Source: DATDCV01 sp036524155
Lineage (GTDB): Bacteria; Verrucomicrobiota; Verrucomicrobiia; Limisphaerales; UBA8199
DNA length: 7,685 nucleotides
Direction of reading: 5' to 3'
NCBI GenBank assembly: GCA_036524155.1
Contig: DATDCV010000418.1
Coordinates: 1-7,685 of the forward strand
This document shows positions 1 through 6,669 of this stretch, piece after piece (position 1 is the stretch's first letter; every line of letters starts with the position of its first letter). The notes under the pieces are model-generated. The model did no database searches and was not told the DNA's origin. It saw nothing but the letters and a program-made list of their open reading frames with translations. A program made the translations under genes and the position numbers.

Positions 1-1
1 G

Positions 2-262
2 CCATCCCAACTTTGGCTTATGGGCGACACGGGCATTCCCAAGAACTCTGCCAACGTGCCCGCCGGCGGCTATCTCACCGAGATCGTTACTTTTCCGCCG
101 GATCCCCAAAACGGGTGGCTGCTGTGGCAGCCCCAGAAACAACCTGCCTGCCGCCACACTCAACGGGCGGGAATTTCGTTCGCTGACGGTCACATTGAGC
201 GCTGGAAATATCCCGATCTTCGGAACAACAACAATGACCTCTTCGGCGTGAAGTCGTTGTAG
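2..262 (+). CDS. Pseudopilin-like H-X9-DG protein, C-terminal part (5' end outside window)
   Basis: The frame is open from the first bases of the window, so the Met at base 20 is probably internal and the gene starts upstream. The visible 86 residues end in a block with a His, nine residues and then Asp-Gly (HTQRAGISFADG), directly followed by H-I-E-R-W-K. This H-X9-DG signature is known from the C-termini of type II-secretion/prepilin-like proteins (DUF1559 and related groups), which are very abundant in Planctomycetes and Verrucomicrobia. Their N-terminal prepilin methylation helix would lie outside this window. The tail after the motif is short and Asn-rich (RNNNND). The specific role is unknown, and members are usually exported or surface associated. 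The gene ends 11 nt before the stop of a convergent gene, and I see no hairpin terminator between them. The family call rests on one motif and its context. Confidence 0.72.
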   Translation, partial: PSQLWLMGDTGIPKNSANVPAGGYLTEIVTFPPDPQNGWLLWQPQKQPACRHTQRAGISFADGHIERWKYPDLRNNNNDLFGVKSL

Positions 263-273
263 TCAGCGCCCGC

Positions 274-999
274 TCAAAAGGCCGAAGCTGTGGTGGTGGC
301 GAGGCCGTGCGGAGCCAGCTTGTTACTGGCGTCTTCCTTTGCCGCCGGGGCCTCGAACTTTACCTCCGCGAAATAACTCTCACCGGAAGTCCGCGTATGC
401 TGAGTGTTGATCTGGATCCGCAGGCCGGAAGCCACCGGTGCTTTCTCAGCGGCGCCGAAGAATTTCTGGTAGTCTTCGTAGACATTCCGCTTCTCGGCCA
501 GCCACTGCCCCAGGTCGCCCGGGCCGGAGCGCACGACGACGGCTTTGATGGCCATAAACGGGGGTGACGGTGCGTCGGCCATCAGACCTTGAGGCGCGGA
601 GGTGTCCCAGATGTAAACGATGGCGCGAGTGCGGCTGAAAGCGACAAACAACTGCGCGGCCTGATCGTCGGTCTTCGTTTTGCGGAAATCCCCACCGACG
701 GGGAGTTTGTTGACCTTCCATTTCCAGGTCAGGATCGGATACTGTTTGACGTCCACTTGAATCTGCCGCTGCAGCGAGAAAGAGGTGTCGGCGCTCCGGA
801 GCTGCACTGCATGGACGCCGTCGCTTTTCATAACCGAAAGATCCGCCCGGCCGGTTTTTTCTTTGAGTTCCCACCCGTTGGGCACGCCTTTGGGATTGGT
901 CCCGGCCGAAAAATCGCCCACGACCTGGTGGTCGGCCGCCGGGACGGACCAGGCGCAGAGTAAACCGCTCCAGATGAGCGCAAAAGAGATCACCCGCAT
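274..999 (-). CDS. Secreted DUF3047 domain protein
   Basis: 241 residues. Residues 1-22 form a signal peptide (MRVISFALIWSGLLCAWSVPA, then AD), so the product is exported. The body matches the DUF3047 pattern. It has a beta-rich start with 'GVPNGWELK' near 38-46, the 'ILTWKWKVNKLP' block near 89-100, 'DDQAAQLFVAF' near 111-121, 'AIVYIWD' near 126-132, a 'RNVYEDYQKFFG' block near 171-182 and a closing 'YFAEVKFE' strand near 209-216. No enzymatic function is established for this family. About 20 low-complexity residues follow the domain. The start is constrained: an in-frame TAG lies four codons upstream of the ATG, and no Shine-Dalgarno sequence is visible. It is transcribed away from the HAF gene and converges on the first gene. 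A weak promoter candidate on this strand is TTGCAT (1113-1118), 18 nt, TAGAAT (1089-1094), which would give a leader of about 80 nt. Confidence 0.85.
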   Translation of the reverse strand: MRVISFALIWSGLLCAWSVPAADHQVVGDFSAGTNPKGVPNGWELKEKTGRADLSVMKSDGVHAVQLRSADTSFSLQRQIQVDVKQYPILTWKWKVNKLPVGGDFRKTKTDDQAAQLFVAFSRTRAIVYIWDTSAPQGLMADAPSPPFMAIKAVVVRSGPGDLGQWLAEKRNVYEDYQKFFGAAEKAPVASGLRIQINTQHTRTSGESYFAEVKFEAPAAKEDASNKLAPHGLATTTASAF

Positions 1000-1144
1000 A
1001 ACAACGAACTAGAAAGCATAGACCGTGCCTGCGCACCAGCGCTCGTCTCACTGGATTTCGTACGCCGGCAAGGGCTGAATCCGCTGTGATTCTACATCAT
1101 CGATTCGCTGGAATGCAATCACGGCGTCGCTTTTCGCCGCGCGT

Positions 1145-1234
1145 GCATCCCGGTTATTTGTGAAAGGCGGCCGGGCGTCGTTGCGGACTGCAGTCCGCGC
1201 GCCGGGTGCTCGGCTCGAGAGCCTGTGCGCAGCC
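1145..1234 (+). repeat. Interspersed ~90-nt structured repeat, copy A
   Basis: This stretch is repeated at 2601-2688. The core 1166-1214 aligns without gaps to 2624-2672 with 41 of 49 bases identical, and 1182-1214 gives 30 of 33. It contains a perfect 16-bp palindrome, GCGGACTGCAGTCCGC, at 1183-1198. As a hairpin this is a GCGGAC/GTCCGC stem with a TGCA loop. GCATCC at 1145-1150 can pair with GGGTGC at 1204-1209 through one G-T wobble, enclosing the hairpin. GGCTC-GA-GAGCC at 1212-1223 is another inverted repeat, and TGCGCA follows at 1226-1231. The element ends 35 nt before the HAF start codon. It could be a REP-like intergenic repeat, a regulatory RNA leader or a protein-binding site. The sequence shows the repeat and the pairing potential, while any function is inference. 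Confidence 0.75.
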
Positions 1235-1236
1235 GG

Positions 1237-1264
1237 TTGCCCGGGCAAAGCCAGGTGCTAAAAT
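1237..1264 (+). promoter_or_regulatory. Candidate extended -10 promoter with a 12-bp palindrome at the -35 position, HAF gene
   Basis: TTGCCC (1237-1242, four of six to TTGACA), a 16-nt spacer and TAAAAT (1259-1264, five of six to TATAAT). TGC directly precedes the -10, giving an extended -10 form. The -35 half lies inside a perfect 12-bp palindrome, TTGCCCGGGCAA (1237-1248), that could also be an operator. Transcription would be expected to begin near 1270-1271, on top of the annotated ATG. The mRNA would then be leaderless, or translated from the second in-frame ATG at 1297. This is a consensus-based reading, and sigma-70 consensus use in this organism is assumed. Confidence 0.4.
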
Positions 1265-1269
1265 AATAC

Positions 1270-2544
1270 ATGGCATCAACCCATCTGAATCAACTGATGC
1301 TGGGGCTGAGGAGAGGAGCGACCCGGGTGAGCGTGGGGCTTTTGGTCGCGTCCGCTGCGTGGGTTGGGGCGCAACCCGCCCAGATCGCCTATTCGGTGGT
1401 GGACCTGGGCACCCTCGGCGGGACGTATATCCACGTTTCGGGGATTAACAACAGCGGCCAGGTGGTCGGGTATGCGACGACTAACGGGCCTGCCGATTTG
1501 CAGGCATTCGCTTACCGCGGCGGGACATTGCTGGATTTGGGCACGCTCGGCGGCGCCAATAGCTACGGTTACGGCATCAACGACAGTGGCCAGGTGGTGG
1601 GTGGCGCTTACACCAGCGGCGGCGAGGAGGATGCCTTTCTATACAGCAGTGGAACCATGACCGGCCTGGGCACGCTCGGCGGTGCCTCAAGCGAGGCCCG
1701 GGCCATCAATGCCAATGGGGAGGTCGCAGGCGGCGCGTGGGTGAACGGCAACACAGAGTTTCACGCGTTCGTGTATCGCGCAGGCACCAAAACGGACTTG
1801 GGTACCCTGGGCGGCACGCGCAGCGCCGCCTTCGGGATCAATGACAGCGGCCAGGTCGTGGGGCGGGCGTCGCTCGCCGGCATCGCTCCCCAGCACGCTT
1901 TTCTCTACAGCAACGGGACCATGACCGATTTAGGCACCCTGGGTGGCACGGAGAGTTTCGCCTACGCCATCAACAACTCAGGGGAAGTGGTGGGAGTATC
2001 CTTCACCGGCACATCGGAACATGCTTTCCTCTACAGCGCAGGCCGAATGACCGATTTGGGGACCCTCGGGAGCCCGGAAGGCGCGAGCTGCGCTTATGGG
2101 ATCAACAACCATGGGCAAATCGTGGGTTACTTCGACACTGGCAACCTGACCCAGCACGCCTTTGTTTACGCACCCGGCGGGAAGATGACCGATTTGAACG
2201 ACCTGGTGGATCCCAAAAGCGGTTGGGTGCTCGAAGTAGCGACGTGCGTAAACGACGTGGGCCAGATCGCCGGGGTTGGCACTCATCCTGCCGGCCAAGT
2301 GCGTGCGTTTCTGCTGACGCCGGTCGTAGCCCTGCACATTATTGCTGTGTCTTCCAACTCGGTTCAGATCCAGTTCACAGCTCAGGCAAATACGGGATAC
2401 GTTGTGGAGTATCGAGACACGCTCTCACGCGGCACCTGGCAACCCCTCGTCGTCCTGGACCCGGTCCCCTTCGTTCACCCGGTGATGCTGACAGAAACGG
2501 TGGACCCGACAAAGCCCGCGCGGTTCTATCGAGTCAGAGACTGA
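1270..2544 (+). CDS. Secreted HAF-repeat protein
   Basis: 424 residues. A signal peptide ends near residue 34 (hydrophobic GLLVASAAWVGA, then QPAQ). From residue 45 to about 349 come HAF repeats of 42-44 residues. Each unit has 'LGTLGG', then 'GINxSGQVVG', then 'HAFLY'. Six clear units start at residues 46, 90, 133, 177, 221 and 263 (the sixth reads LGTLGS). The seventh is degenerate, 'LNDLVDP...VNDVGQIAG...RAFLL', as usually seen at the end of such arrays. Residues 352-424 form a separate beta-rich C-terminal domain ending 'PARFYRVRD', a type common at the end of exported verrucomicrobial proteins. HAF proteins are extracellular and of unknown function, and the repeats resemble propeller blades. 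No PEP-CTERM anchor is present. The start is uncertain: AGGTG lies 12 nt before this ATG, but starting at the ATG at 1297 (residue 10) would give a more usual 25-residue signal peptide. Confidence 0.9.
   Translation: MASTHLNQLMLGLRRGATRVSVGLLVASAAWVGAQPAQIAYSVVDLGTLGGTYIHVSGINNSGQVVGYATTNGPADLQAFAYRGGTLLDLGTLGGANSYGYGINDSGQVVGGAYTSGGEEDAFLYSSGTMTGLGTLGGASSEARAINANGEVAGGAWVNGNTEFHAFVYRAGTKTDLGTLGGTRSAAFGINDSGQVVGRASLAGIAPQHAFLYSNGTMTDLGTLGGTESFAYAINNSGEVVGVSFTGTSEHAFLYSAGRMTDLGTLGSPEGASCAYGINNHGQIVGYFDTGNLTQHAFVYAPGGKMTDLNDLVDPKSGWVLEVATCVNDVGQIAGVGTHPAGQVRAFLLTPVVALHIIAVSSNSVQIQFTAQANTGYVVEYRDTLSRGTWQPLVVLDPVPFVHPVMLTETVDPTKPARFYRVRD
1402..2316 (+). repeat. In-gene HAF repeat array (~130-bp period)
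   Basis: The coding sequence repeats with a period of 126-132 bp, seen as recurring GGCACNCTCGGCGG-like blocks that encode LGTLGG. Six clear units and one degenerate unit are present. The unit starts (first Leu codon) are 1405, 1537, 1666, 1798, 1930 and 2056. Divergence between units is mostly at variable residues between the three conserved motifs. This is an internal protein repeat, not a mobile or CRISPR array. Confidence 0.85.
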
Positions 2545-2571
2545 CCGGCCAGGCGGCGGGAGCGCGGCCGG
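2545..2571 (+). terminator. Inverted repeat directly after HAF stop, possible weak terminator
   Basis: CCGGCC at 2545-2550 pairs perfectly with GGCCGG at 2566-2571 across a 15-nt GC-rich loop, starting immediately after the TGA. No T-tract follows, so a classical intrinsic terminator is not supported. The position after a stop codon is the only reason to consider termination or 3'-end protection. In a GC-rich sequence a 6-bp inverted repeat can arise by chance. Confidence 0.25.
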
Positions 2572-2600
2572 AGTGCCGCTGCAACTTCCGTTGGCAGGGG

Positions 2601-2688
2601 GCATCCGCATTCCGGACGCAATGGTCGGTCGGGCATTGCTGCGGACTGACGTCCGCGCGCCGGATGCTCGGCCGGCCTGCGCATCGCC
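2601..2688 (+). repeat. Interspersed ~90-nt structured repeat, copy B
   Basis: Second copy of the element at 1145-1234, in the same orientation, and likewise just upstream of a gene (47-50 nt before the start of the HzsA-related CDS). It keeps the GCGGAC/GTCCGC stem (2641-2646 and 2651-2656) but with loop TGAC. The outer arms are GCATCCG (2601-2607) and CGGATGC (2661-2667), a perfect 7-bp match. It has one additional hairpin, GCAATG (2618-2623) with CATTGC (2634-2639), that copy A lacks. Where copy A has GGCTCGAGAGCC, this copy has the palindrome GGCCGGCC (2670-2677), followed by TGCGCA (2678-2683). The two copies flank the HAF gene as direct repeats. Confidence 0.75.
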
Positions 2689-2737
2689 ATTTGGGTTGTC
2701 AGTGGCGCAGGTCTAAGCAAGACTGGCGGGCAAAGTG

Positions 2738-5293
2738 ATGTGTACCGAGTTGTTTGAGAGTCACAGGCCAAGTCACTCGCACAGCGTGGACGCGAACATT
2801 CCGACCGGCAACCACGCGTTACCGCTCTTCTTGTTCTTCCTTTGCGTTGGCTGCGCGCTCGCCACTTCGGCCCCGGCGGCGGAATCCCTCCTGGAACGGT
2901 TTCGCGCCGGGCCGATGTCCAACGTGACCGAGATCGTTTTCGCGGCCCGAAAGATGAACCCAAGCGACGGGCACTGGTATGCGAACATCGGCTATTACGC
3001 GCACGATCCTGACCGGAAGGCATGGCGCGAAGGCTCGAAGCTCTACCGCTGGAACTGCATCACCGGCCAACTGGCGACGTTGGTGGACGATGCTCGAGGG
3101 GGCGTCCGCGACCCGCAGGTTAGCTACGATGGCGCCAAAATCCTTTTCTCCTACCGCAAAGGCGGCACGGAGAATTATCTGCTCTATGAGATTAATACGG
3201 ACGGAACGGGTCTGCGCCAACTGACCAGCGGCCAGTACGACGACATCGAGCCTACTTACCTTCCTTGTGGCGACATCGTTTTTGTTTCGACGCGCTGCCG
3301 CCGATGGGTGAATTGCTGGCTGACGCAGGTGGCCGTGATGTATCGCTGCGACGCGGAAGGCAAAAACATGCGGCCGATCTCGAGCAACAACGAGCAGGAC
3401 AACACCCCGTGGCCAATGCCCGACGGCCGCCTGCTTTACACCCGCTGGGAATACGTGGATCGCAGCCAAGTCGATTTCCACCATCTTTGGACCGCAAACC
3501 CCGACGGCACCGCCCAGATGATCTGGTTTGGAAACCTGCATCCGAGCGTGGTGATGATCGACGCCAAGCCGATTCCCGGCACCGACAAGGTTGTGTCAAT
3601 TTTCTCCCCCGGCCACGGCTGGCAGGAGCACGCCGGCCCAGTCACAGTCGTGGACGTCAAAGCGGGTCCCGATGCCCCGTCCCACGCGCGCAAAGTCAGT
3701 GACGATCGGGCTTACCGGGATCCCTGGGCGTTTTCGGAAGATTGCTTCCTGGCAGCGCTCGACGGCACCCTGGTGTTGCTGGATGGGCATGGCAAACGGC
3801 AGGAGATCGCGCGGCTGCCCGAGGCCGACCTGAAAGCCGGGATGCACTTGCACGAGCCGAGGCCGATTGTGCCCCGGCAGCGCGAACCGGTGATTGTCGA
3901 TCGGGTAAACCTTAAGGAACCGGTCGGTCATCTCGTGCTCAAGGATATTTACGACGGCCGCAACATGCGCGGCGTCAAACGGGGCGAGATCAAGAAACTG
4001 CTGGTGCTGGAATCACTGCCGATGCCGATTCATTACACCGGCGGCATGGACCCGATCAGTTACGGCGGCACGTTCACGCTCGAGCGCATCGTAGGGACCG
4101 TCCCGGTCGAAGAGGACGGCTCGGCCTACATGGAACTGCCGGCACTGCGCAGCCTGTTTTTTGTTGCGCTGGACAAGAACGATCTGTCGGTCAAGCGCAT
4201 GCAGAGTTTCCTGACAGTGCAGCCGGGAGAAACGACCGGGTGCATCGGCTGCCACGAACAACGCACGCGTGCGCCCGGGGAGCCGTCCTTGCCGCCGAGC
4301 TTGCTGGCCATGAGCCATCCGCCGAGCAAGGTGGCGCCCATCTCTGGCGTGCCCGACGTCATTGATTTTCCGAGGGACATCCAGCCCATCCTGGATGCGT
4401 TGTGTGTGAATTGCCACGGCTATGAAAAAACCGCGGCGGGTGGGCCCTGGGCCGGACGCCTCATCCTGAGCGCAGACCGCGGACCGATGTTCAGCCACAG
4501 CTATTACATGCTGACGATTGCGCACCTCTTCTCCGACGGCCGCAACGAGCCGCGGAGCAATTACGCCCCGCGGACTCTCGGCACCTCCGCCAGCCGCCTC
4601 TTTTCTTTCGTGGACGGTTCACATTACGGAGCTAAAGCGTCGGACGCACAGCTAAAGCTGCTGCGGCTGTGGATTGAAACCGGGGCGGCCTACCCGGGGA
4701 CGTACGCCGCGCTGGGCACCGGAATGATTGGAGGGTACGCCGAGAACTCACAGGTCGGCACCGACGCGGATTGGGCGACGACCAGGGCCGGCGCCGAGGT
4801 GCTGGCCAGGCGGTGCGCGAATTGTCACAGCGACCCTTCCCGTCTGCTGCCGGCCGGCCTTTCGGACGAGCGCGGCGTTTCCTTCTGGCAGCCGAGCATG
4901 GCTGATCCACGGCTCAATACCAGCCGGCATATCGTTTTCAACCTGTCCCGCCCGGAAAAATCACTCCTGCTGCTCGCCCCTTTGGCCGAAGCGGCCGGCG
5001 GCTGGGGTTTGTGTCGCGATCTGAAGTCTAAGGAAAAGGTTGTCGTTTTTGCTGACATGAAAGACCCCGGGTACGAAACTCTCCGGGCGATGTGCCTCGC
5101 CGGTAAGAACCACCTCGAACAGGTCAAACGCTTCGACATGGCCGATTTCCAGCCTCGTCAGGATTGGGTGCGCGAGATGCACCGCTATGGCATTTTGCCC
5201 ACGGCGGAGACGCAGGAACCCATCGACGTTTACGCCACCGAGCAGAGATATTGGCGCTCGCTGTGGTATTCGCCCGGGGGTGAACTGAGATGA
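2738..5293 (+). CDS. HzsA-related protein: N-terminal propeller plus three CXXCH haem c sites
   Basis: 851 residues from the ATG; a GTG lies immediately before it (2735) and no good Shine-Dalgarno is visible. A signal peptide with a long polar start has its hydrophobic part near 28-45 and likely cleavage near 'APAAE', so the product is exported. The N-terminal half carries PD40/TolB-like propeller strands (e.g. 'DPQVSYDGAKILFSY', near 125-139). It also has the Cys-containing 'STRCRRWVNCW' (184-194) and 'SPGHGWQEHAGPV' (290-302), blocks typical of HzsA-related proteins. Residues about 395-510 fit the hydrazine synthase alpha middle domain ('VPVEEDGSAYMELPA') ending in haem site CIGCH (502-506). 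A cytochrome module follows with CVNCH (556-560) after 'DIQPILDAL', and then CANCH (693-697). Hydrazine synthase alpha is the anammox homologue, but no beta or gamma subunit is adjacent, so hydrazine synthesis is not implied. A periplasmic redox role is inferred. The stop overlaps the rhomboid start. Confidence 0.9.
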   Translation: MCTELFESHRPSHSHSVDANIPTGNHALPLFLFFLCVGCALATSAPAAESLLERFRAGPMSNVTEIVFAARKMNPSDGHWYANIGYYAHDPDRKAWREGSKLYRWNCITGQLATLVDDARGGVRDPQVSYDGAKILFSYRKGGTENYLLYEINTDGTGLRQLTSGQYDDIEPTYLPCGDIVFVSTRCRRWVNCWLTQVAVMYRCDAEGKNMRPISSNNEQDNTPWPMPDGRLLYTRWEYVDRSQVDFHHLWTANPDGTAQMIWFGNLHPSVVMIDAKPIPGTDKVVSIFSPGHGWQEHAGPVTVVDVKAGPDAPSHARKVSDDRAYRDPWAFSEDCFLAALDGTLVLLDGHGKRQEIARLPEADLKAGMHLHEPRPIVPRQREPVIVDRVNLKEPVGHLVLKDIYDGRNMRGVKRGEIKKLLVLESLPMPIHYTGGMDPISYGGTFTLERIVGTVPVEEDGSAYMELPALRSLFFVALDKNDLSVKRMQSFLTVQPGETTGCIGCHEQRTRAPGEPSLPPSLLAMSHPPSKVAPISGVPDVIDFPRDIQPILDALCVNCHGYEKTAAGGPWAGRLILSADRGPMFSHSYYMLTIAHLFSDGRNEPRSNYAPRTLGTSASRLFSFVDGSHYGAKASDAQLKLLRLWIETGAAYPGTYAALGTGMIGGYAENSQVGTDADWATTRAGAEVLARRCANCHSDPSRLLPAGLSDERGVSFWQPSMADPRLNTSRHIVFNLSRPEKSLLLLAPLAEAAGGWGLCRDLKSKEKVVVFADMKDPGYETLRAMCLAGKNHLEQVKRFDMADFQPRQDWVREMHRYGILPTAETQEPIDVYATEQRYWRSLWYSPGGELR

Positions 5294-5865
5294 TCAGGTT
5301 TCTGCCAGCGATCGCGCTTGTGGCTCTATGCTGGATTGTCTTTCTGGCGAACAACGGGCTTGGCGGCAGCCGGCTGACGCGCTACGGAATTGTGCCGCGC
5401 GATTGGCACAGCCTGGCGGGGATTCTTTGGGCCCCGTTTCTGCACGCCTCGTTCGAACATCTGGTGGCAAACACGGTCCCCCTGCTTGTTCTGGGACTGA
5501 TCCTCTGCGCGCGAAGCCGGGTCGAGTTCAAGGTCATCACCGCGGCCGGAGTGCTGCTGACGGGAGCGCTGACGTGGCTTTTTGCCCGAAGTGGCTGCCA
5601 CATCGGCGCCAGCGGGCTGATATTCTGTCTTTTCGGCTACCTGGCATCGTTGGCGTTTTTCCGGCGCACGGTCGGCGCCTTGTTGATCTCGGTGGCATGT
5701 ATCATCGGCTACGGGGGCCTGCTCAGAGGGGTGTTGCCCTCGTCGTCGGAAGCGGTTTCCTGGGAAGGTCATTTGGCTGGACTTGTGTCGGGAATCGCGC
5801 TCGGCTGGATGAGCGCGCAGTTCCAACGCGCCGAAGCCAGGTCTGAACCAGCGCAGCTCCGCTGA
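5290..5865 (+). CDS. Rhomboid family intramembrane serine protease
   Basis: 191 residues with about six hydrophobic segments (near 4-22, 57-73, 82-98, 105-124, 127-147 and 160-175). The rhomboid signatures are complete: H57-x3-N61 in 'EHLVANTVPLLVLG', catalytic Ser108 in GASG (106-109), and catalytic His161 in 'WEGHLAGLVSG' on the last segment. The Ser/His dyad is therefore present and activity is expected: cleavage of transmembrane or near-membrane segments of other proteins within the cytoplasmic membrane. The size is that of a minimal six-helix bacterial rhomboid with no extra domain. The ATG shares ATGA with the stop of the HzsA-related gene, and GGGGGTGA lies just upstream inside that gene, so translation is probably coupled. 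The substrate is unknown. The coupling makes the upstream exported haem protein, or its membrane partner, worth considering. Confidence 0.9.
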   Translation: MIRFLPAIALVALCWIVFLANNGLGGSRLTRYGIVPRDWHSLAGILWAPFLHASFEHLVANTVPLLVLGLILCARSRVEFKVITAAGVLLTGALTWLFARSGCHIGASGLIFCLFGYLASLAFFRRTVGALLISVACIIGYGGLLRGVLPSSSEAVSWEGHLAGLVSGIALGWMSAQFQRAEARSEPAQLR

Positions 5866-5901
5866 AGCGGGCGGCGCTGAGGAAAAAGCGTTGTCTTGCC
5901 C

Positions 5902-5908
5902 GGAGAAG
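5902..5908 (+). promoter_or_regulatory. Shine-Dalgarno site fixing the start of the first kinase gene
   Basis: GGAGAAG lies 5 nt (8 nt from GGAG) before the ATG at 5914. It is the best ribosome site in this part of the window and favours that ATG over the in-frame TTG at 5896 and the ATG at 5929. Confidence 0.6.
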
Positions 5909-5913
5909 TTCCT

Positions 5914-6669
5914 ATGTTGGTAAGGCAGATGAAAACCTTTGCGGAATTGAATTTCCCCGGACGCCTGATCGCGGTCGAAGGCCTGGATGGTTCGGGGAAG
6001 TCAACCCAGATTTACTTGCTCAAGCGCTGGCTCGAATTGCAGGGGCTGAAAGTCTATTTCAGCGAATGGAATTCCTCCGAGCTGGTCAAGTCGGCGACCT
6101 CGAAGGGCAAGAAACGGGAGTTGCTAACGCCGACGACATTCAGCCTCATTCATGCGACCGATTTTGCGGACCGCTATGAGCGGCACCTGGTGCCGCTATT
6201 GCGCGCCGGCTACCTCGTGCTTTGCGACCGGTACATTTTTACCGCCTTCGCGCGCGACGTGGTGCGGGGCTGCCCGCCCGAGTGGGTTCGGGGGTTGTAC
6301 GGTTTCGCGGCCCTGCCCGACCTGACGTTTTTCTTCCGCGCGGATTTGGAGGTCTCGCTGCAGCGCATCCTGGATGGGCGGCCGCAATTGAAGTACTTTG
6401 AGGCGGGCATGGACCTGCGGCTCTCCACTGACATGTATGAGAGCTTCCGCATTTTCCAGGGTCGCATGTTGGAGCAGTACCTGGCGATGAGCACCGAATT
6501 CAAATTCATGGTGATCAATGCCAACGAGTTGGTCGAAAAGCAGCAGGAGGTGATTCGTGAGTTGGTGGCCCAGCGAATCGACCTCGGCCGCTTCGCGCGC
6601 GCCGAGCGGCCGCCTCCGCGGAAGGCGGCGTCGCCGCGCAAAACCAAGGAACTGGAACCCGTGGAATGA
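5914..6669 (+). CDS. Thymidylate kinase-like P-loop kinase, first of tandem pair
   Basis: 251 residues. The P-loop is GLDGSGKST (23-31), with the Walker Lys at 29, preceded by the 'RLIAVE' strand. Further motifs are 'ATDFAD' (81-86), the DRY motif (105-107) followed by 'ARDVVRG', 'PDLTFFF' on a core strand, and a lid-like stretch around R156 and K160 ending 'YFEAGMDLRLS'. This is the thymidylate kinase fold, whose usual reaction is dTMP + ATP to dTDP + ADP in the cytoplasm. The lid differs from the common 'DRIE' type, so the substrate is less certain than the fold. The last ~22 residues form a basic, Pro-rich tail (RAERPPPRKAASPRKTKE) not expected in standard Tmk. The start is chosen by GGAGAAG. 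A 48-nt gap separates it from the rhomboid gene, and its stop overlaps the next kinase start (ATGA). An intact P-loop and DRY suggest an active kinase. Confidence 0.82.
   Translation: MLVRQMKTFAELNFPGRLIAVEGLDGSGKSTQIYLLKRWLELQGLKVYFSEWNSSELVKSATSKGKKRELLTPTTFSLIHATDFADRYERHLVPLLRAGYLVLCDRYIFTAFARDVVRGCPPEWVRGLYGFAALPDLTFFFRADLEVSLQRILDGRPQLKYFEAGMDLRLSTDMYESFRIFQGRMLEQYLAMSTEFKFMVINANELVEKQQEVIRELVAQRIDLGRFARAERPPPRKAASPRKTKELEPVE

Noticed and set aside
446..1051. 201-codon open frame on the minus strand overlapping the DUF3047 gene
   Set aside because: It is an Arg/Gly/Pro-rich out-of-frame shadow. The other frame has a signal peptide and the DUF3047 motifs.
1402..2316. Regularly spaced DNA repeats suggestive of a special array
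   Set aside because: The ~130-bp period is fully explained by the in-frame HAF protein repeats. There are no identical short repeats with unique spacers as in CRISPR.
2738..2860. Lipoprotein signal (Cys in CVGC) in the HzsA-related protein
   Set aside because: The residues before the Cys do not form a good lipobox, and the downstream 'APAAE' is a better signal peptidase I site.
2819..3541. 240-codon open frame on the minus strand
   Set aside because: It is antisense to the HzsA-related gene, with low-information composition and no recognisable family.
2738..5293. Evidence for anammox metabolism
   Set aside because: Only an alpha-subunit-like protein is present. No beta/gamma subunits or hydrazine dehydrogenase are seen, and HzsA-related proteins are widespread in non-anammox Planctomycetes and Verrucomicrobia.
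5859..5870. Hairpin CCGC-TGAA-GCGG at the end of the rhomboid gene as a terminator
   Set aside because: The stem is only 4 bp, the stop codon sits at the loop, and no T-tract follows.
5896..5913. TTG start for the first kinase giving six more residues
   Set aside because: The ATG at 5914 has GGAGAAG at proper spacing, and the extra residues overlap that ribosome site.
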